Assembly: GCF_016887565.1 (NCBI RefSeq)
Contig: NZ_CP069396.1
Span: forward strand, 8,600,001 to 8,664,000
Direction of reading: 5' to 3'
Length of the DNA stretch: 64,000 nt
Source of the DNA: Archangium violaceum
GTDB taxonomy: Bacteria; Myxococcota; Myxococcia; Myxococcales; Myxococcaceae
In this document: positions 34,074 through 44,857 of the stretch, one piece after another
Layout of the letters: every line of letters begins with the position of its first letter
How positions within the stretch are numbered: position 1 is the stretch's first letter
Program-made: the position numbers and the translations under genes
The notes under the pieces: model-generated
Told to the model about the DNA's origin: nothing
Seen by the model: only the letters and a program-made list of their open reading frames with translations
Database searches by the model: none

Positions 34074-34781
34074 ATGTCGTCCGGCATGGGCGCGAATACC
34101 CGGTGGAAGGCTCTGCCCTGGCTCGCCGCGTCAATCGCGGTCGCGCTGGTGGCCGTGCTGCTCGTCACGCAGCTGCGCGGTGGGAACGCCCCGGAGGACA
34201 CGTCTGGCCTCGAGGAGAAGGTCGCGACGCCCGGACGGAGCTCGCCGTCTCCGGCGCTCCCGCCCCCAGGGCCCTCCGGTGCGCCGTCAGGCGTCGCCAC
34301 CGTGAACGATGCGGGCGACACCTCGGGCCTGGTCTCCGAGGCGCCGCCCTCCGACGCTCCTCCCAACCAGCATCCGGTGGACGTGGAGAAGCTGCGCGAG
34401 CGGCTGCCCGGCAATCTCTATTGGGAGCTCGGCGCTCCGACGAAGGACCCGGAGGTCCTGCGCAAGCGCGCCGAGGAAAAACAGCGCTGGAACGCGCTCC
34501 TCGGCAAGGTGCAGTCGAACGAGGCCACCGAGGAGGAGATCCACCAGTACTACGACCACCGCCGCCAGGTATCGGAGGACTACATCGCGTTCGCGAGCCT
34601 GGTGCTCCAGGAGCACGGCGCCCAGCTCAGCGAACAGGAGCGGGGCCTGTACGAGCTGAGCATCCAGATGCACCGCACCCGCCTCTCGGAGCTCCCCCGC
34701 CAGGTCGACGACGCGCTCGCACGCGCGCGCCTCCAGGACCAGCGCCGCGAGAAGTGGCGCGGCGGCGGTAACGGCCCCTGA
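34074..34781 (+). CDS. Single-pass membrane protein of unknown function (235 aa)
   Basis: Not recognised. One hydrophobic segment at about residues 12-32 (W-L-A-A-S-I-A-V-A-L-V-A-V-L-L-V) anchors the N-terminus. A Pro/Ser/Gly-rich linker to ~105 and a highly charged helical domain (120-225) follow, probably coiled coil and periplasmic. The ATG at 34074 follows GGAGGGG. It may act with the small two-span membrane protein downstream, 90 bases away on the same strand, but nothing proves this. Confidence 0.7.
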   Translation: MSSGMGANTRWKALPWLAASIAVALVAVLLVTQLRGGNAPEDTSGLEEKVATPGRSSPSPALPPPGPSGAPSGVATVNDAGDTSGLVSEAPPSDAPPNQHPVDVEKLRERLPGNLYWELGAPTKDPEVLRKRAEEKQRWNALLGKVQSNEATEEEIHQYYDHRRQVSEDYIAFASLVLQEHGAQLSEQERGLYELSIQMHRTRLSELPRQVDDALARARLQDQRREKWRGGGNGP

Positions 34782-34871
34782 GGTTGCCCGTTCGTTCTTC
34801 GGGCATCCATCCAACCGGACTCCAGGGGCACTTTCCGCCAGCCCCAGGCGCCCTCACCCTTCAGGGCAGCC

Positions 34872-35180
34872 ATGGATCTCACCGCCATTTCCGATGCTTC
34901 CGACAAGCGCCGCTGGCTCGTTCTCGCGGGCCTCGCCGCCGTTCCGGTGTACGTCCTCCCCGTGGGCCTCTGGGGAACTCGCGCGCTCTGGCCCCGAGTG
35001 CTGCGCGAAGCAGCCCGGGGCGCCGTTGCCCTGGGGATGCTGTCCCTCATCGGCATTGCCATTGGCCGGTTCGCCCGCGTGGAGGGCAAACAGCCAACCG
35101 GCGGCGACCGTTGGAAGCTGCCGCACTTCGGGCCGATCATGTCGGACGAGTTCGCCGCCTCGGCGGCCTCGGGTCACTGA
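34872..35180 (+). CDS. Small membrane protein (102 aa)
   Basis: Not recognised. Two hydrophobic helices at about 14-36 and 48-68 are separated by a basic loop, with a short polar tail. It lies between the single-pass protein and the serine dehydratase gene in the same direction. Confidence 0.55.
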   Translation: MDLTAISDASDKRRWLVLAGLAAVPVYVLPVGLWGTRALWPRVLREAARGAVALGMLSLIGIAIGRFARVEGKQPTGGDRWKLPHFGPIMSDEFAASAASGH

Positions 35181-35342
35181 GCCCCGAGCTCGTTTGAGCT
35201 CATAACTCGAACGCCACCGTCGAGCTTCTGACAGGACACCCGCGCCCTGACCGCAAGGAAGCCCCTCGCACCAGGGGGCCTCCCCAGCACTCCGCATCCG
35301 CTTGGGGTATAGGTTCGCCAGCCCTTGGGCGGGAGGCGGTTC

Positions 35343-36719
<1,377 letters not shown>

Positions 36720-36761
36720 GCCGCCCCACCCTTCCGTTCCACCCCCCCAGAAGGAGAAGAA

Positions 36762-37412
36762 ATGCTGAAGAAGGTCGTCCTCGCGCTCGTGGTCCTCATC
36801 GTGGGACTCGGCGCCCTGATCGCGTCGCGGCCGTCCACCTTCCGCGTCGAGCGGTCGATCACCATGGCCGCCCCCGCCGAGATTCCCTTTGGCGCGGTGA
36901 ACGACTTCCACAAGTGGCGCTTCTGGTCGCCGTGGGATGCGCTCGACCCGAAGATGCAGGTGACCTTCGATGGACCCTACGCGGGTCCCGGCGCCACCTA
37001 CGCCTGGAGCGGCAATGATCAGGTCGGCAAGGGGAAGATGAGCAACCTGGAGGCCCAGCCCTACGACAGCATCCGCATCCAGCTCGAGTTCCTCGAGCCC
37101 TGGCCGGCCTCCAACATCACGACGTTCACGTACAAGCCCGTGCCCGAGGGCGTCCAGGTGACCTGGGCCATGGAGGGGAACAACAACTTCATGGGCAAGG
37201 CCTTCTCCCTGTTCATGGACATGGACGGGATGGTCGGGAAGGACTTCGAGAAGGGCCTGGCCACCCTCAAGAAGCTGTCCGAGGAGGAGGCGAAGAACCG
37301 GCGTGAGCGGGAAGCGCTCCTCAAGGCCAGGGAAGAGGCCGAGGCGGCCAAGGCCGCCGCCGCGCAGGCGGAGCAATCCGCGCCGACCCAGACGGCAACG
37401 CCCACGCCGTAG
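36762..37412 (+). CDS. SRPBCC-family protein, membrane anchored (216 aa)
   Basis: A START/Bet v 1-like ligand-binding fold. One N-terminal hydrophobic segment (3-22) anchors it. The SRPBCC core runs from F-R-V-E-R-S-I-T-M-A-A-P-A-E to about residue 170, with the family's W-R-F-W-S-P-W-D-A-L-D-P region and V-T-W-A-M-E-G-N-N-N-F. A charged Ala/Glu-rich tail ends in T-A-T-P-T-P. It follows the serine dehydratase gene by 42 bases with AAGGAGAAGAA as ribosome site, so the two may be cotranscribed. Ligand unknown. Confidence 0.8.
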   Translation: MLKKVVLALVVLIVGLGALIASRPSTFRVERSITMAAPAEIPFGAVNDFHKWRFWSPWDALDPKMQVTFDGPYAGPGATYAWSGNDQVGKGKMSNLEAQPYDSIRIQLEFLEPWPASNITTFTYKPVPEGVQVTWAMEGNNNFMGKAFSLFMDMDGMVGKDFEKGLATLKKLSEEEAKNRREREALLKAREEAEAAKAAAAQAEQSAPTQTATPTP

Positions 37413-37437
37413 GGGAGTGTCCGCGAAGTCCCAGGAC

Positions 37438-37490
37438 ACACCGTGTATGTCCCCTCTCCCTCTGGGAGAGGGCTAGGGTGAGGGTAGAAG
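37438..37490 (+). repeat. REP-like repeat, unit 1 (direct copy)
   Basis: The core CCCCTCTCCCTCTGGGAGAGG followed by GCTAGGGTGAGGG forms a short hairpin plus tail. The unit with its leader ACACCGTGTATGT is repeated at 37597-37651, and an inverted core lies between at 37550. Confidence 0.8.
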
Positions 37491-37549
37491 TCCCCGTTCT
37501 TCAACCCGTGGAGCACGGGGGCCCGTAGGGAACCCGAGTCCACCCCATA

Positions 37550-37582
37550 CCCTCACCCCGTCCCTCTCCCAGGGGGAGAGGG
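37550..37582 (-). repeat. REP-like repeat, unit 2 (inverted copy)
   Basis: CCCTCACCCCGTCCCTCTCC followed by AGGGGGAGAGGG is the reverse orientation of the neighbouring units. Alternating orientation is the layout of BIME-type REP clusters. Confidence 0.75.
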
Positions 37583-37596
37583 TCTGACTTGATTCC

Positions 37597-37651
37597 ACAC
37601 CGTGGATGTCCCCTCTCCCTCCGGGAGAGGGCCAGGGTGAGGGCAGGCGTC
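37597..37651 (+). repeat. REP-like repeat, unit 3 (direct copy)
   Basis: Nearly the same as unit 1 (ACACCGTGGATGT then CCCCTCTCCCTCCGGGAGAGG). It runs into the stop codon of the Sel1-like lipoprotein gene, so the cluster also provides hairpins between two convergent genes. Confidence 0.78.
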
Positions 37652-38120
37652 AACGTCCGCCGTTAGCGCACGCCCGGGCATCGCCCCCCTGGCAGGCGCG
37701 CTTGAGAAGCTTCGTGGCCTCTTCATCGTTCTTCTCGGCGCACGAGCCCGTCCGGTGGCAGATGGCCGCGCTGAAGCACCCCGCCGCATCTCCCCCATCA
37801 CACGCGCGCATGTAGAGCGTATAGGCCCGAGCCGGATCCGCGCTCAGTCCACCGCGCCCCTGCCACACCATGGAGCCCAGGAAGTTGCACGCCTGGGCCA
37901 CACCCGCGTCGCATGCCCGCGTGTGCATCTCCGCCGCGCGAGCCGAATCCCCCTTGCGATCCGCCTCGAGCGCGGCGTCGAAGCACCCCTTCACCGTCCC
38001 GCCCGGGCACTTCTCGTCCTTGCTCGCCAGGGCCGCCGCGGCCTTGTCCCTCGCGCCGTCCTCCTTCTTCTCCGAGCACGCCACCACCGAGAGCAGTGCC
38101 ACCACACAAATCCATCTCAT
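37650..38120 (-). CDS. Lipoprotein with Sel1-like repeats (156 aa)
   Basis: An envelope lipoprotein with signal peptide M-R-W-I-C-V-V-A-L-L-S-V-V-A-C (C15 lipidated). From residue ~45 it has three Sel1/TPR-like helix pairs, each with the Cys-containing form C-D-x-G-x-x-x-A-C-x-x-L/A, the pattern of Cys-rich Sel1 proteins of the HcpA group. Such repeats bind proteins or peptides. The start at 38120 has GAGGGACGG upstream. Confidence 0.82.
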   Translation of the reverse strand: MRWICVVALLSVVACSEKKEDGARDKAAAALASKDEKCPGGTVKGCFDAALEADRKGDSARAAEMHTRACDAGVAQACNFLGSMVWQGRGGLSADPARAYTLYMRACDGGDAAGCFSAAICHRTGSCAEKNDEEATKLLKRACQGGDARACANGGR

Positions 38121-38231
38121 CCGTCCCTCCTCGTTCGCACGACGCATCGCGCCATAAACGGAAAATCCAGGAAAAGTGACATTCCCCATCAGGGGCACTA
38201 ATTCAGCCAGCGCATCCCCCCAAGGAGCCCC

Positions 38232-41200
38232 ATGCAACGATTGAAGCCGTTGATGCTGCCCGCGGTAGCGGCGCTGCTGCTGGCCGGACCCGCGCAAGCA
38301 CAGATCGCCGCGTCGCACGTCTATCACAACCACATGCCCAACTTCTGGCCGTACTACGACGTCAGCAAATACGCGTCGACGCCAGTGGGTGGCGCCATCC
38401 GCTACATGTACGACGCGCAGGTCATCAACCTGAAGAAGAACCCGCCGTCGAACTACACGTATTACCTGCCGTCGGGCGCGCCGATGCCGCACGACGACCT
38501 GGTCACCTATTACTCGCACGACGCGAAGACGGGCGCGTACCTGTACTGGCCGCCCGACGTCGCGGCGGACATGAACACCAACGCCTCCACCGGACAGATC
38601 CACGTCACCATGTCCGGGGCGGTGGTGAACAACGTCAACGACCTCAATGCCTTGCAGAACGTCCCCGGCTACAGCAACACCAACTGGGGCGCGCCGTGGA
38701 GGGACCGCTACAACACCCTGCGCACGCCGGGAGGCAACCGGACGTTGGATCTCATCCACTTCACCGGCCACCACTCCATGGGGCCGCTGGTGGGTCCGGA
38801 CTACTTCCTCAAGGATCTCATCTACCAGAGCGCCACGCTCGCGCAGCCCTACTTCCTGGGGAGCAACTTCCAGTCCTCCAAGGGCTTCTTCCCCACGGAG
38901 CTGGGCTTCTCCGAGCGCCTCATCCCCACGCTGGCGAAGCTGGGCATCCAGTGGTCCGTCATCGGTGACAACCACTTCTCGCGCACGCTCAAGGACTACC
39001 CCTTCCTGAATGATCCGGGCTCGGACACGCTGGTGTCACCGCCCAACCGCGCGGACCTGCAGAACACCAGCACCGTGGGCAGCTGGGTGAGCGCGCAGAT
39101 GGCGCACGAGCAGCAGACCATCCGCAACAAGTATCCGTTCGCCTCCACGCCGCACTGGGTGCGCTACGTGGACCCGGCCACGGGCGCCGAGTCGCGCGTC
39201 GTGGGCATCCCCGTCAACCAGAACGGCTCCTGGCTCGAGGGCTGGGAGGGCGAGGCCACCGTCGACGTCGTCAACCTCAGGAGCTTCGAGGGGCTCGTCT
39301 CCCAGAAGCAGTTCTTCGTCATCGCGCACGACGGTGACAACTCGGGCGGACGCGCGGGCTCCGCCAACACCTGGTACAACGGCCGCAGCGTCACCTGCAC
39401 CGCGGGCGTGCAGTGCATGGGCATCACCGAGTACCTCCTGGCCCACACGCCCGTCTCCACGGACGTGGTGCACGTGCAGGACGGCTCGTGGGTGGACACG
39501 CGCGACTCCTCGTCGGATCCACAGTGGCACCACTGGAAGCTGCCCTTCGGCATCTGGAAGGGACAGTTCCCCGCCTTCAACTCCGCCACCGGCCTCAACC
39601 TGGCGCCCAAGACGAACCTCAGCGGCGTGCAGGAGGGCATGACGGTCTCCTTCGAGCACGGCTGGCATTACCTCGAGCGCAACTTCGCCCTGCTCCAGGC
39701 CTCGCTCAACTACGCGAAGACGGCCGAGCAGATCTGGCTCGACGCCCACCCCAACCACTGGAAGCCCACCACCACGCTGGACGGACAGGTGACCCACGCG
39801 GGCAACCAGCTCAACCCGTGGATGATGTCCTTCCCCGTCAAGGGTGACGCGAGCAACGACTGGTCGGGCGGCGCCAACCCGGCGGAGCTGGCCTGGTACT
39901 TCCTGCTGCCGGCCATGGACTCGGGCTTCGGCTACTACGACGAGAACCAGGATGACAACGTCAAGCCGACGCTCGCCTTCAACCAGTCGCTCTACTTCTC
40001 CAAGCCCTACGTGCAGGACCGCATCGCCCAGGACCGCACCGGCCCGTCCGTCTGGTGGCCGCAGCGCTGGCCCTACAACCCCGGCAGCGCCAACACCGAC
40101 AAGTCCGAGGGCTGGACGCTCCACCACTTCAGCAACACCTTCGGCATCTACACCTATGCGTATGACGCGAGCGGCATCACCAGCATCAAGGCCCGCGTCC
40201 GCGTCCACGCCAGCAAGAGCATCGACCCGCTGGACAACACGCACAAGGTCTACGATCCCGCCGCTCTGAAGGCGGCCGGCGTGCCCAACATCGACACCGC
40301 GCGCGTGGGCGCCTGGGTGGACTACCCGCTCACCCGGCGTGACCTGAAGCCCGTCATCAATGGTGTCGCGTGGCAGCCCGCCTACCTGCCCGTCATGGCG
40401 AAGGTGCCCGCGCAGGAGATTGGTGACCTCTATTACGTCTACCTCGGCAACTACCGCGACCAGCTGCTCGACTACTACATCGAGGCCACGGACAGCCGCG
40501 GCAACGTCACCCGGAGCGAGATTCAATCCGTCTACGTCGGCGCGGGCCGGTACAACCTGGTCGGCGGCAAGTACGTCGAGGACATCAATGGCACCGTGCA
40601 GGGCACGTATCCGTTCCTGGTGGTGGACACCACCCCGCCCTCGACTCCCACGGGACTCGCGGCGGCCACGAAGACGGATCGCTCGGTGAAGCTCTCGTGG
40701 AGCGCGGCCTCGGACAACGTGGCGGTGACGGGCTACGACATCTTCCGCAATGGCACGCAGGTCGGCACCAGCACCGGGGCGAGCTACACGGACAGCGGGC
40801 TGACCGCGAGCACCACCTACAGCTATACGGTGAAAGCGCGCGACGCGGCGGGCAACCTCTCGTCGGCCAGTGCCGCGCTGTCCGTCACCACCCTGGCGCC
40901 GGACACCACGGCCCCCTCCACCCCCACCGGCCTGACGGCCTCGGGGACGACGAGCTCCTCGGTGGCGCTGGTCTGGACGGCCTCCACCGACAACTACGGC
41001 GTCGCCGCCTATGACGTGTACCGCAATGGCTCGCTGGTGGCCTCCGTCACGGGCGCGAGCCACACGGACACCGGCCTGTCTCCGAGCACCACGTACAGCT
41101 ACGCCGTGAGGGCCCGGGACGCGGCGGGCAACACCTCGGCGTCCAGCACCGCCCTGAGCATCACCACCGGCGCGGGCAACACCGTCACCGTCTATTACAA

Positions 41201-42587
41201 GAAGGGCTTCGCGACGCCCTACATCCACTTCCGTCCCGCGGGCGGCACGTGGACGACTCCGCCCGGCTACCTCATGCCCGACTCGGAGGTGGCGGGCTAC
41301 GCGAAGTACACCGTCAACCTGGGCTCGGCCACGCAGCTCGAGTGCGTCTTCAACAACGGCAGCGGCACCTGGGACAGCAACAACGGCAACAACTACTTCT
41401 TCCCCACGGGCACCTCCACCTTCAACGCTGGCACCATCACCGCCGGGAGCCCGCCGCCCGCCGACACCACCGCGCCCAGCGTCCCCGCGGGCCTCACCTC
41501 GCCCTCGAAGACGGCCTCGTCCGTATCGCTCTCGTGGACGGCTTCGACGGACAACGTCGGCGTGACGGGCTACCTCGTCTTCCGCAATGGCACGCAGGTG
41601 GGCACGCCCACCAGCACCACCTATACGGACAGCGGGCTCGCGGCGAACACCGCGTACAGCTACACCGTGAAGGCGCGCGACGCCGCGGGCAACACCTCGG
41701 CGGCGAGCACCGCCCTGAGCGTCACCACCACCGCGGGCAGCACCACCACCGTCTATTACAAGAAGGGCTTCACCACGCCCTACATCCACTACCGCCCGGC
41801 CGGCGGCACGTGGACGACCTCGCCGGGCGTCGCCATGCCCGACTCCGAGGTGGCGGGCTACGCGAAGTACACCGTCAACCTGGGCTCGGCCACGCAGCTC
41901 GAGTGCGTCTTCAACAACGGCAGTGGCACCTGGGACAACAATGGCGGGCTCAACTACTTCATCCCCGCGGGCACGCAGACGTTCAACGCCGGCACCCTCA
42001 CTGCGGGCCCTCCTTCCGCCGACACCACAGCGCCGAGCGTCCCCTCGGGCCTCGCGGTGTCCTCCAAGACGGCCACCTCCGTGTCGCTCGCGTGGACGGC
42101 CTCCACGGACGCCAGCGGCATCGCCGGGTATGACGTGTACCGCAATGGCTCCCTGGTGGGCTCTCCCCCCTCGGCCAGCTACACCGACAGCGGCCTGAGC
42201 ACGGGCGCCACCTACAGCTACACGGTGCGGGCTCGTGACACCGCGGGCAACGTCTCGGCGCAGAGCTCGGCCCTGAGCGTCACCACCTCCACCTCCGGCG
42301 CCACCATCACCTTCAACGAGACGGCCAGCACCGTGGCCGGCCAGAACATCTACGTCGTGGGCAGCATCGCCGCGCTCGGAGCCTGGAACACCGCCTCCGC
42401 CATCCAGCTCTCGCCGGCCAACTACCCCACGTGGAGCGTGACGCTGAGCCTGCCCGGCTCCACGGCCTTCGAGTACAAGTACATCAAGAAGGACGGCAGC
42501 GGGAACGTCACCTGGGAGAGCGGCACCAACCGCTCCGCCACGACTCCCGCCACCGGCACCGCGACGCTCAACGACACCTGGAAGTAA
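38232..42587 (+). CDS. Secreted GH119-like alpha-amylase with FN3, CBM25 and CBM20 modules (1451 aa)
   Basis: A large extracellular starch-degrading enzyme. The signal peptide (1-23) ends A-Q-A-Q. The catalytic part (~25-790) opens H-V-Y-H-N-H-M-P-N-F-W, like the GH57/GH119 clan. E223/E228 in F-P-T-E-L-G-F-S-E lies where the nucleophile is expected and D367/D369 in F-V-I-A-H-D-G-D-N where the acid/base is expected. Then come FN3 (~797-890), FN3 (~898-980), CBM25 (~986-1075), FN3 (~1080-1165), CBM25 (~1170-1260), FN3 (~1265-1355) and CBM20 (~1357-1451). The known GH119 amylase IgtZ has the same catalytic-plus-FN3-plus-CBM25/CBM20 layout. AAGGAGCCCC precedes the ATG. Family assignment is by motif and architecture. 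Confidence 0.8.
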   Translation: MQRLKPLMLPAVAALLLAGPAQAQIAASHVYHNHMPNFWPYYDVSKYASTPVGGAIRYMYDAQVINLKKNPPSNYTYYLPSGAPMPHDDLVTYYSHDAKTGAYLYWPPDVAADMNTNASTGQIHVTMSGAVVNNVNDLNALQNVPGYSNTNWGAPWRDRYNTLRTPGGNRTLDLIHFTGHHSMGPLVGPDYFLKDLIYQSATLAQPYFLGSNFQSSKGFFPTELGFSERLIPTLAKLGIQWSVIGDNHFSRTLKDYPFLNDPGSDTLVSPPNRADLQNTSTVGSWVSAQMAHEQQTIRNKYPFASTPHWVRYVDPATGAESRVVGIPVNQNGSWLEGWEGEATVDVVNLRSFEGLVSQKQFFVIAHDGDNSGGRAGSANTWYNGRSVTCTAGVQCMGITEYLLAHTPVSTDVVHVQDGSWVDTRDSSSDPQWHHWKLPFGIWKGQFPAFNSATGLNLAPKTNLSGVQEGMTVSFEHGWHYLERNFALLQASLNYAKTAEQIWLDAHPNHWKPTTTLDGQVTHAGNQLNPWMMSFPVKGDASNDWSGGANPAELAWYFLLPAMDSGFGYYDENQDDNVKPTLAFNQSLYFSKPYVQDRIAQDRTGPSVWWPQRWPYNPGSANTDKSEGWTLHHFSNTFGIYTYAYDASGITSIKARVRVHASKSIDPLDNTHKVYDPAALKAAGVPNIDTARVGAWVDYPLTRRDLKPVINGVAWQPAYLPVMAKVPAQEIGDLYYVYLGNYRDQLLDYYIEATDSRGNVTRSEIQSVYVGAGRYNLVGGKYVEDINGTVQGTYPFLVVDTTPPSTPTGLAAATKTDRSVKLSWSAASDNVAVTGYDIFRNGTQVGTSTGASYTDSGLTASTTYSYTVKARDAAGNLSSASAALSVTTLAPDTTAPSTPTGLTASGTTSSSVALVWTASTDNYGVAAYDVYRNGSLVASVTGASHTDTGLSPSTTYSYAVRARDAAGNTSASSTALSITTGAGNTVTVYYKKGFATPYIHFRPAGGTWTTPPGYLMPDSEVAGYAKYTVNLGSATQLECVFNNGSGTWDSNNGNNYFFPTGTSTFNAGTITAGSPPPADTTAPSVPAGLTSPSKTASSVSLSWTASTDNVGVTGYLVFRNGTQVGTPTSTTYTDSGLAANTAYSYTVKARDAAGNTSAASTALSVTTTAGSTTTVYYKKGFTTPYIHYRPAGGTWTTSPGVAMPDSEVAGYAKYTVNLGSATQLECVFNNGSGTWDNNGGLNYFIPAGTQTFNAGTLTAGPPSADTTAPSVPSGLAVSSKTATSVSLAWTASTDASGIAGYDVYRNGSLVGSPPSASYTDSGLSTGATYSYTVRARDTAGNVSAQSSALSVTTSTSGATITFNETASTVAGQNIYVVGSIAALGAWNTASAIQLSPANYPTWSVTLSLPGSTAFEYKYIKKDGSGNVTWESGTNRSATTPATGTATLNDTWK

Positions 42588-42609
42588 TCCAGCGTCGAAA
42601 CACACACCA

Positions 42610-42642
42610 GGGCGGGCGCCCTCGTACGGAAGGCGCCCGCCC
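42610..42642. terminator. Bidirectional hairpin between amylase and CxxCH lipoprotein genes
   Basis: GGGCGGGCGCC and GGCGCCCGCCC form a perfect 11-bp GC stem with an 11-base loop. It lies midway between two convergent stop codons and could serve both. There is no U tract. Confidence 0.7.
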
Positions 42643-42658
42643 CGGGCGAGCCCCCTGC

Positions 42659-44857
42659 TCAGTGACCCGTGCTGTCCACGAGTTGGATGAAGTCCACCGT
42701 CTGGTCCTCGAAGCCCTTCACGAGCGAGGACCGCACCTCCAGGAGCTTCTTCACCTGACTGATGTCATGAACCGGCCCGATCTCGAACTGCGTCTTGACG
42801 GGGCTGACCGGGTCGATGGGCAGGCGCCCCGTGATCTCCACCATCCTGTCGGGGAGGGACACGTCGAAGATGGGCGCCCGGGTGCACTGGACGCAGTAGG
42901 CGATGTCATACAGCCGCTTGAAGCGCTTCTCGAGGTCGGCGTACCGCCAGGTCGGCGAGCCCAGCTGGGGATCCACGACGTTGAACGTGGAGCCGGGGCC
43001 ACCGCCCGTCAGGAAGCCCGACAGCGGAGCGGGAATACCCGCCTGCGGGTTGATGTGGGTGAAGGCCGTGCCGGTGTCGCCCTTGTGGCAACCCTGGCAG
43101 CTGTTGAGCGAGAACTGGTGGCGCGAGCAGATCTCCCGGGGGTTGGAGGGGTTGTTGAGGTTGACCCTCCAGTAGTTGGGGGCCATGAGCGAATTGCCAC
43201 CACGGAAGGAGACGCCCGCGTACGAGTAGGGAACGGTGTAGCTCGAGTTGCAGTTGTTGGGGTTCGAGGTACCGGCCGGAGTGCCCAGGAGCACCTTGTC
43301 CATCGTGTACTGGTCGGTGACGGCGTTGCCGCTGCCGAAGGACGTATCGTTCGCGGTCTGCGCCACCGTGTGCATCCGCAGCGGACCATTGGCGGGCGTG
43401 TCGGTCCCGAGGCTCGGGTTCTCGATGCTCAGGCGGAACTCGCGGAACTCCCACCAGCGCCAGTTGAGCGCGTTCTCGTTGGTGCGGATCTGATTGAGGG
43501 CGCTGCGGTTGCCCTTCGTCGGAGCCTTGCCATACAGGACGACGTTCTGGGTCAGCGTCTGGAGCTGCGTCAGGTAGCTGGAAGTGAAGCCGCCATAGGT
43601 GTTGAGCTTCGTCCACTCACGCGCCCACGCGGCCACGTTGGAGCAGCCGGTGATGGGCACGCCGTACTCGAAAATGACGGTGAAGGGCTTGGCACCGCAC
43701 GTCGCCTCGGAGCCAGCACCCCAGGGATTGGGCTGGACCACGCCGAAGATGAAGCGCAGCTCGCCAGCGTCCGAGGGCACGCTGCCGGTGGAGCCACCGT
43801 ACGTGCTCGGGCCACGCGTGGTGCCGCCGAGATCCAGGCGGTTGACGATCGCCAACAGGCGGAAGGGCGCGATGTTGAGGTTGAGCGGGCCACTGAGGGT
43901 GACGTCGTTGCGCCCCGTGGAGTTGTTGTAGGTCATGGTCGCGGTCACACCGCTGGCCGTGGCCCAGGGCTGGATGACCTGGGCGAACATGGCGGTGCGC
44001 GCGGCCACGACATCTCCGTTGACGGTCTGGTTGTTGACCCAGAGCTTCAGCCAGTCGAGCGCGAAGGCCTCGGCGCTCATGCCCGAGCCCAGCGAGAGCT
44101 GACGCATGAGGTGGGCGAAGGTCCACACGCCTCCCTGGGTACCCGCGCCGGTGCACGGATCCCAGGTGCGCGCGGGATTCTTGACGACCGCCGGCGAGGT
44201 GATGAACACCGACTCGCCCCACTTCTGCAGGGTGGAGGCCGGAATGGACGGACAGATCCTGATCGGCACGGGGATGCCCGTGTCGATGGCCTGCAGATCC
44301 AGGGAGATTCCCTTGGAGATGCCCACGGGCGTGCGCCCCTGGAAGAGGACACTCTGCTCGGTGACCTCACCCATCTTGCCGGAGGAGAGCAGCTGCTCGT
44401 TGGAGACGCGGCGCTCCAGCTCGGTGGAGTCGTGCTGGGTGAGCAGGGTGTAGAACCCGGAACCCGGGCTCTTGGGAATCTCGCCGAGCTCCGCGAGCGC
44501 GTCCGAGCTGAACAGCATCAGCGGGCGCTCCGGCTCGCCGATCACCCGCACCAGACTGTCCTTGAGCTCCGGGTTGGCCGGCTCGGGCAGCTTCACGTGC
44601 AGCGCGAAGTTCTCACCGAGCGCAGTCGGCTCCTTCAGCTTCTGCAGGAAGACGTCGGTGGCGGCCTCCGGCTCGACATAGGGAAGCTTGCCCAGGTCCT
44701 CGACGGTGCCGGGCTGTTCCTCCGCGGACTGGATCTGGGCCTGGGACTCCGGGATGTCGGCCTGGGGCTCAGAGCAACCGCTGGCTCCGAGCAAGGCCCC
44801 CGCGAGAAACAGCGGCGGAAGGGACCACGAATTCGCACGACGGGAATGTCTGGCCAT
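42659..44857 (-). CDS. Large lipoprotein with one CxxCH motif (732 aa)
   Basis: A cell-surface or periplasmic lipoprotein; signal peptide with lipobox L-L-G-A-S-G-C (C28). Function not recognised. Near the C-terminus S-C587-Q-G-C590-H591-K-G is a single c-type heme site, and C-V-Q-C follows about 75 residues later without His. The body is rich in Asn, Thr and Tyr, typical of exported myxobacterial proteins. The lone CxxCH with a late zone resembling cytochrome-like ends suggests electron transfer or heme binding. AAAGGACGAAC precedes the ATG, supporting the start at 44857 although the frame is open much further upstream. Confidence 0.72.
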   Translation of the reverse strand: MARHSRRANSWSLPPLFLAGALLGASGCSEPQADIPESQAQIQSAEEQPGTVEDLGKLPYVEPEAATDVFLQKLKEPTALGENFALHVKLPEPANPELKDSLVRVIGEPERPLMLFSSDALAELGEIPKSPGSGFYTLLTQHDSTELERRVSNEQLLSSGKMGEVTEQSVLFQGRTPVGISKGISLDLQAIDTGIPVPIRICPSIPASTLQKWGESVFITSPAVVKNPARTWDPCTGAGTQGGVWTFAHLMRQLSLGSGMSAEAFALDWLKLWVNNQTVNGDVVAARTAMFAQVIQPWATASGVTATMTYNNSTGRNDVTLSGPLNLNIAPFRLLAIVNRLDLGGTTRGPSTYGGSTGSVPSDAGELRFIFGVVQPNPWGAGSEATCGAKPFTVIFEYGVPITGCSNVAAWAREWTKLNTYGGFTSSYLTQLQTLTQNVVLYGKAPTKGNRSALNQIRTNENALNWRWWEFREFRLSIENPSLGTDTPANGPLRMHTVAQTANDTSFGSGNAVTDQYTMDKVLLGTPAGTSNPNNCNSSYTVPYSYAGVSFRGGNSLMAPNYWRVNLNNPSNPREICSRHQFSLNSCQGCHKGDTGTAFTHINPQAGIPAPLSGFLTGGGPGSTFNVVDPQLGSPTWRYADLEKRFKRLYDIAYCVQCTRAPIFDVSLPDRMVEITGRLPIDPVSPVKTQFEIGPVHDISQVKKLLEVRSSLVKGFEDQTVDFIQLVDSTGH

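Noticed and set aside
39036-42605. A 1189-codon open frame opposite the amylase gene.
   Set aside because: It is antisense to a gene with clear domains and is explained by high-GC codon bias; its translation is Arg/Gly/Val-rich without motifs.
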